Source: RGIG5675 sp050943435
Lineage (GTDB): Bacteria > Bacillota > Clostridia > Oscillospirales > Ruminococcaceae
Reading direction: 5' to 3'
Assembly (NCBI GenBank): GCA_050943435.1
Contig: JBMNPE010000056.1
Location: forward strand, 1 to 9,793
DNA: 9,793 bases
Shown here: positions 6,489-9,793 of the stretch, piece by piece
Numbering within the stretch: position 1 is the first letter of the stretch
Layout of the letters: the number at the start of each line of letters is the position of its first letter
The notes under the pieces: generated by a model
Seen by the model: the letters and a program-made list of their open reading frames with translations, nothing else
Told to the model about the DNA's origin: nothing
Database searches by the model: none
Made by a program: the position numbers and the translations under genes

Positions 6489-7139
6489 TTATTTTTGTGC
6501 CGGTTCCAGTTCAATTTCTCTTCCCGCCTCGATAATCAGGCGGTTCGGAGCCGGAAATCTCTCTGCAGTATCCATGTCAAATATGCGTTTCACTGACATG
6601 TGGTACGGAATGTTGTGCCCCGCACCGACCTCCGCGGCACATTCAGCCGCTTCCTCAAGTCCCATGTTGTACACGCCGTCGCAGCAGAAAAAGGCGTAGT
6701 CGATGTGCCTTGAAGACAGCTGCTTCATCTGGGGCACCCTGGAAGTATCGCCGGAGACGTAGACTTTAATGTCCCTGTCCATGCATGGAAGTGCCAGGAT
6801 GTATCCGACGCACTTGAGCCTGCTGTGCAGGGGATTTCCTCCCGCCTCCACCGACTCAACCCTCACAAATCCGAGGTCAAAGCTGTTGTGCCTTCCCCCT
6901 GCAAGGGCTTCCTTCCAGGAAATTGTCACGCATCCGGGGTTCTTCTCACGGATTTTGTCAGTGCAGCAGTGGTCGAAGTGGCCGTGTGTCATGAGGATGA
7001 GATCGGCCGGCAGGTCATAGCCTGCCCCCGCATACGGATCAATGTATATGACTTTCCTGTCCTGCGTGACGATCCGGATGCTTGCCTGCCCCTGATACAG
7101 GAGCCTCGGCCTGGTATTCTGTTCCACTTCACTTCTCAT
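6489..7139 (-). CDS. MBL-fold metallohydrolase (UlaG/COG2220-like)
   Basis: A 216-residue metallo-beta-lactamase-fold protein, short like other COG2220 members. The metal motif THGHFDH (His52, His54, Asp56, His57) follows the strand DLPADLILM. Other candidate ligands are His105 (NPLHSR), Asp131 (VSGDTSR) and His180 (IPYHMS). Relatives hydrolyse phosphodiesters, lactones or similar bonds; nothing here names the substrate. Its start overlaps the end of the RibD-like gene by 11 bases, with AAGG seven bases before the ATG, so translation is probably coupled. No signal peptide. As the third gene of an operon otherwise made of reductases, it may open or hydrolyse a compound that the reductases produce or consume. 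Confidence 0.87.
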   Translation of the reverse strand: MRSEVEQNTRPRLLYQGQASIRIVTQDRKVIYIDPYAGAGYDLPADLILMTHGHFDHCCTDKIREKNPGCVTISWKEALAGGRHNSFDLGFVRVESVEAGGNPLHSRLKCVGYILALPCMDRDIKVYVSGDTSRVPQMKQLSSRHIDYAFFCCDGVYNMGLEEAAECAAEVGAGHNIPYHMSVKRIFDMDTAERFPAPNRLIIEAGREIELEPAQK

Positions 7140-7899
7140 TATTTACCTTGTAGCGGAGCCAGACGGAATCCCCCTCTGTCCTCTTCACGTCCAGCAGCCT
7201 GAAGGTGACAGGAGTGTCATCGCTGAGCCCCTCCTTTTCCATAAACAGCGTCTGGGTCTTTACAGATCCGTCGGCAGCCGGGCTTATGACGATGCTGACC
7301 TCGTCGCAGTACCCCTTCTGGATAAACGACCAGTTGAGAACCGCCCCTCCTCCTAGCATCAGCATCTCTATGCCGAATTCTTCCTTCAGCTTCCTGAGCA
7401 TCCCGTCGTAGTCATATGTTTCCTTCCCTGCAATGATGTACGAAATGCCCAGCCTGCGCAGGAATGCCCTGTAGTCGTTGGAGGCCCTCTCCGTAAGCAC
7501 TTCGATCACATCCGCGGATGTGTCGCCGTAATGCAGGACATGGTCCTTCCATCCGAGCTTCCCGGACGGGTCTATCGACACATAGTACATATCCGACTTC
7601 CTGGCTATGTAGTCTCCCTCAGGGACCTTCGGCGAACCCGGTATCAGTTCGGGCTTCTCATAGTTCGTAAAATTGTCATCCGTCGTCACGCGGCCTGACA
7701 GCCAGCCCTGGTGCCTGTAAAAGCGGTCTTTTCCGAAGGCAATTCTGTAAAAAGCCTTCCCGGCGCCTTCGCACGCCTCCGTCTCCATATACCTGCCCAT
7801 GATTTTCCCGTCGATGGACGTTCCCATGTGGCAGAAAATATAAGGTCTTTCCTTCATTGTCTGTCCTTTTCCCGGACGGGCTCCAGCAGATTCAGCCAT
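7129..7899 (-). CDS. RibD C-terminal/dihydrofolate-reductase-like NAD(P)H reductase
   Basis: A 256-residue single-domain protein of the RibD_C/DHFR-like superfamily. Seen: CHMGTSIDGKI (23-33), the characteristic N-terminal strand and substrate loop; YIIAGKETYDYD (154-165); and MLGGGAVLNWSFIQKGYCDE (181-200), the glycine-rich cofactor loop followed by the typical DE pair. The deaminase half of true RibD is absent, so this is a stand-alone reductase and not a complete riboflavin enzyme. Two starts are possible: 7899, with AGGAGG seven bases upstream, and 7857, with AAGGA six bases upstream and the family's usual N-terminus. I give the longer one because of the stronger site. It follows the reductase at 7914 by 14 bases and overlaps the MBL gene by 11 bases. 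Confidence 0.83.
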   Translation of the reverse strand: MAESAGARPGKGQTMKERPYIFCHMGTSIDGKIMGRYMETEACEGAGKAFYRIAFGKDRFYRHQGWLSGRVTTDDNFTNYEKPELIPGSPKVPEGDYIARKSDMYYVSIDPSGKLGWKDHVLHYGDTSADVIEVLTERASNDYRAFLRRLGISYIIAGKETYDYDGMLRKLKEEFGIEMLMLGGGAVLNWSFIQKGYCDEVSIVISPAADGSVKTQTLFMEKEGLSDDTPVTFRLLDVKRTEGDSVWLRYKVNNEK

Positions 7900-7906
7900 T
7901 TCTCCG

Positions 7907-7912
7907 CCTCCT
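7907..7912 (-). promoter_or_regulatory. Strong ribosome site for the RibD-like gene
   Basis: AGGAGG on the - strand, seven bases before the ATG at 7899 and directly after the stop codon of the preceding reductase. It supports the 14-residue longer N-terminus. Confidence 0.65.
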
Positions 7913-7913
7913 G

Positions 7914-8768
7914 TCAGTCTGCCGGCGTAAACTGGCTGAGGGTTCTCTCCTGGTCTTCCAGCGACACATTGTAGAACCTCTTCGTTCCGTCCATTCTGTG
8001 TATTTCATCCATCTCTTCACTGGTAAGAGAGAAATCGAAGATATCGAAGTTGTCCTTCATATGCTCCGGGTTTGTTGTCTTTGGGAAAATGATATTGCCC
8101 TCCTGAATGTGCCACCTGAGAATGATCTGCACGCTGGTCTTTCCGTACTTTCTGCCGAGTTCTGCGAAAATAGGCTCATCAATGAGGCCTTTGTCGCCGT
8201 GGCCCAGCGGATACCAGCTTTCGACGGCTGTGCCGTACTTTGACATTCTCTTTTTTAAATCTGTCTGCTGCCAGTACGGATGGCACTCCACCTGGTTGAC
8301 AGCCGGCTTGATTCCGGCAGCCTCGCAGATTTCCTCCAGGCGGGATGATTCGAAATTTGAAATCCCTATGGATCTCACCTTTCCCTGCGACACTGCCTTC
8401 TCCATATCCTTCCAGGCTCCGAGATAATCGCCGAACTGCTGGTGCAGGAGAAGCAGGTCGATGTGGTCTGTATCCAGCCTCTGCAGCATCTTTTCGATAG
8501 CAGCCATCGTCCTTCCTTCGCCGTATTCGCTTGGCCAGAGCTTAGTTGTAATCCATATCTCATCCCTCGGGATGCCGCTCTTTTTTACTGCCATGCCCAC
8601 GCTGCGCTCGTTCTGGTACGCATGGGCAGTATCAATGTGGCGGATTCCCAGCTTCAGTGCCTCGGCAACAGCATTTTCTGTTTCCGGTCCTTCCGGAACC
8701 ATGTATACTCCAAGTCCAAACTGCGGAATTCTGTTTCCATCATTCAGGGTCACATACGTCTGGTTCAT
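7914..8768 (-). CDS. Aldo/keto reductase, first gene of the four-gene (-) operon
   Basis: A 284-residue NAD(P)H-dependent barrel reductase, paralogous to the enzyme at 3405-4256. The tetrad is Asp46 and Tyr51 (RHIDTAHAYQNE), Lys76 (ITTKLW) and His109 (LLLHQQ). Further family marks: IGISNF, KPAVNQVECHPYWQQ, ESWYPLGHGDKGL and PKTTNPEHM. Likely cytoplasmic reduction of aldehydes or ketones; substrate unknown. The start at 8768 is chosen because GGAGGAG (8774-8780) lies five bases upstream and the protein then aligns with its paralogue; a longer frame reaching 8840 would run over the predicted promoter. A promoter with a palindromic spacer lies at 8809-8837. The RibD-like gene follows after 14 bases. 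Confidence 0.92.
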   Translation of the reverse strand: MNQTYVTLNDGNRIPQFGLGVYMVPEGPETENAVAEALKLGIRHIDTAHAYQNERSVGMAVKKSGIPRDEIWITTKLWPSEYGEGRTMAAIEKMLQRLDTDHIDLLLLHQQFGDYLGAWKDMEKAVSQGKVRSIGISNFESSRLEEICEAAGIKPAVNQVECHPYWQQTDLKKRMSKYGTAVESWYPLGHGDKGLIDEPIFAELGRKYGKTSVQIILRWHIQEGNIIFPKTTNPEHMKDNFDIFDFSLTSEEMDEIHRMDGTKRFYNVSLEDQERTLSQFTPAD

Positions 8769-8808
8769 TTTTACTCCTCCGATATCCTGCAGAACTGTTT
8801 CTGGATTC

Positions 8809-8837
8809 ATTGTAGAAAATCCCCGGGGACTGCTTAA
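8809..8837 (-). promoter_or_regulatory. Candidate promoter of the four-gene operon with palindromic spacer
   Basis: On the - strand, -35 TTAAGC (8832-8837) and -10 TACAAT (8809-8814; one mismatch from TATAAT) are 17 bases apart, with the -10 about 40 bases before the start codon. The spacer contains the perfect 10-bp palindrome TCCCCGGGGA (8820-8829), a possible repressor site. The -35 is weak, which would fit a regulated promoter. Confidence 0.45.
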
Positions 8838-8941
8838 CATCAGACCGCGGATATCTGGGGCTTATGCCACATAAATTGAAAACTGTGGTCCCCTGTGCAT
8901 TCCGTGCCGGGAGTCCGCCCTGGAACCGCGTATATGGTGAA

Positions 8942-9793
8942 TCAATCTGTCAATTCGGAAAGGCTGCCGTCTTCGTTTCTCCGGAACTTCTTCATGAAGC
9001 TCCATGCGAGCCCGGCATCATAGGGATGAACCCTGTGGATTCCCCCGTCGATCAGGACCAGCTGGGCGAAGGGGTTCTCAAATCCCTCCTTCTGGTAAGA
9101 GCTTATCGTGATCAGTGTTCCTTCCTCTTCCATTTCCTCAACAGAAGAGGGCTCATATCCCCAGTACAGTGCAGCCCCGTAATCAGCCCTTGTTTCCTCC
9201 GAAATCATTTCATTAAACAGGAACAGCGAACGGATTGCCTCCTGTTCGTCCTGCATGACAGCCGGATTGCCACCGGAATCCGTCCCGGTATACTCCCGGG
9301 TTCCCTGCAGCACCTGAAAGGGCATATCGTACCTGTCTGCGAGAGAATCCCCGCACCGCATGTCCACCATCCATCCGTATGCCGAGATGGCGGCAAAACG
9401 CTCGGGATGCGTGGAGGCAAGTGCCACTGACATGGCCCCGCCGTTGGAAAAACCGGTAGAATATACCCTCGTTTCGTCAACCTGATAGGATGCCTCGATG
9501 AAGTCTAGCACCGAGATGAGGGAATCGACATTGCTGTATGTCGCGTAGTCGTCATATTCCGGAACCAGAAGGATTATTCCCTCCCGTCCCGCAAGGTCAA
9601 CCCATCCGGTCCCTTCCGCATCATGAATCGGGTCCTGGGCAGTTCCGTTCATCATGATGACAAGGGGGTATTTCCTGCCGCTCTCCGGATATAACCGGGG
9701 AAGGAAAATATATCCAGCCTCCCCGCCGTCCGTCTCATATCTTTCTCTCACGGTGCCCTCCTCCTGTGAAACCGGGCTGTCCAATTCTTCCGG
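8942..9793 (-). CDS. Esterase/PHB-depolymerase-like hydrolase, N-terminus outside the window
   Basis: The 283 visible codons stay open to the window edge; no credible start is present (the only candidate is a TTG at 9784), so the N-terminus lies beyond it. The visible part is an alpha/beta hydrolase of the PHB-depolymerase/LpqC esterase group (COG3509): YPLVIMMNG, the nucleophile elbow STGFSNGGAM with Ser codon at 9446-9448, and GGIHRVHPYDAG with the likely catalytic His. The visible start of the chain is rich in Glu and Ser, as in linkers after a lipoprotein or secretion signal, so it may be extracellular; the signal itself cannot be seen. It lies upstream of, and on the same strand as, the reductase operon, but a 173-base gap with its own promoter suggests separate transcription. 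Confidence 0.8.
   Translation of the reverse strand, partial: PEELDSPVSQEEGTVRERYETDGGEAGYIFLPRLYPESGRKYPLVIMMNGTAQDPIHDAEGTGWVDLAGREGIILLVPEYDDYATYSNVDSLISVLDFIEASYQVDETRVYSTGFSNGGAMSVALASTHPERFAAISAYGWMVDMRCGDSLADRYDMPFQVLQGTREYTGTDSGGNPAVMQDEQEAIRSLFLFNEMISEETRADYGAALYWGYEPSSVEEMEEEGTLITISSYQKEGFENPFAQLVLIDGGIHRVHPYDAGLAWSFMKKFRRNEDGSLSELTD

Noticed and set aside
8769..8840. 24-residue upstream extension of the first gene in the (-) operon
   Set aside because: It would run over the predicted -10/-35, while the GGAGGAG site and alignment with the paralogue support 8768.

Overview
The window looks like chromosomal DNA from a low-to-mid GC Gram-positive anaerobe, most likely a gut-type member of the Clostridia. 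This rests on strong AGGAGG-type ribosome binding sites, a base composition near one half GC (estimated by eye), tightly packed short operons, and protein families that are common in that group: a YxjG-type methyltransferase, a Drp35-like lactonase and many aldo/keto reductases. No RNA genes, CRISPR arrays, insertion sequences or phage genes are visible.

Layout. (1) At the left, 14-1144 (+) is a MetE-like zinc methyltransferase, followed by a probable terminator and a 332-base gap that ends in a candidate autoregulated promoter. (2) A TetR-type regulator (1477-2100, +) converges on an alpha/beta hydrolase (2179-3153, -) across a strong GC-rich hairpin. (3) The hydrolase is divergent from a two-gene (+) operon, an aldo/keto reductase (3405-4256) and an SMP-30/Drp35-like lactonase (4273-5241). 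The 251-base divergent region between them carries a three-copy 9-base repeat and two further inverted repeats. (4) A 12-bp perfect hairpin (5293-5322) ends that operon and also the opposing (-) operon. The (-) operon is read from 8768 to 5348: aldo/keto reductase, RibD-C/DHFR-like reductase, MBL-fold hydrolase, and an aldo/keto reductase with a partly lost ferredoxin tail. (5) At the right edge is a PHB-depolymerase-like esterase (-), cut off at its N-terminus.

Working together (inference). Three aldo/keto reductases, one flavin/folate-type NAD(P)H reductase, one lactonase and several hydrolases lie within about 6.5 kb, next to one TetR regulator. This fits a locus for handling carbonyls, lactones or esters, either as reactive-electrophile detoxification or as catabolism of an oxidised sugar or xenobiotic. 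The substrate cannot be read from the sequence. The most distinctive protein-level observations are a hydrolase with tryptophan where the nucleophile is expected, and an aldo/keto reductase whose remaining cysteines match exactly one of the two usual [4Fe-4S] clusters.
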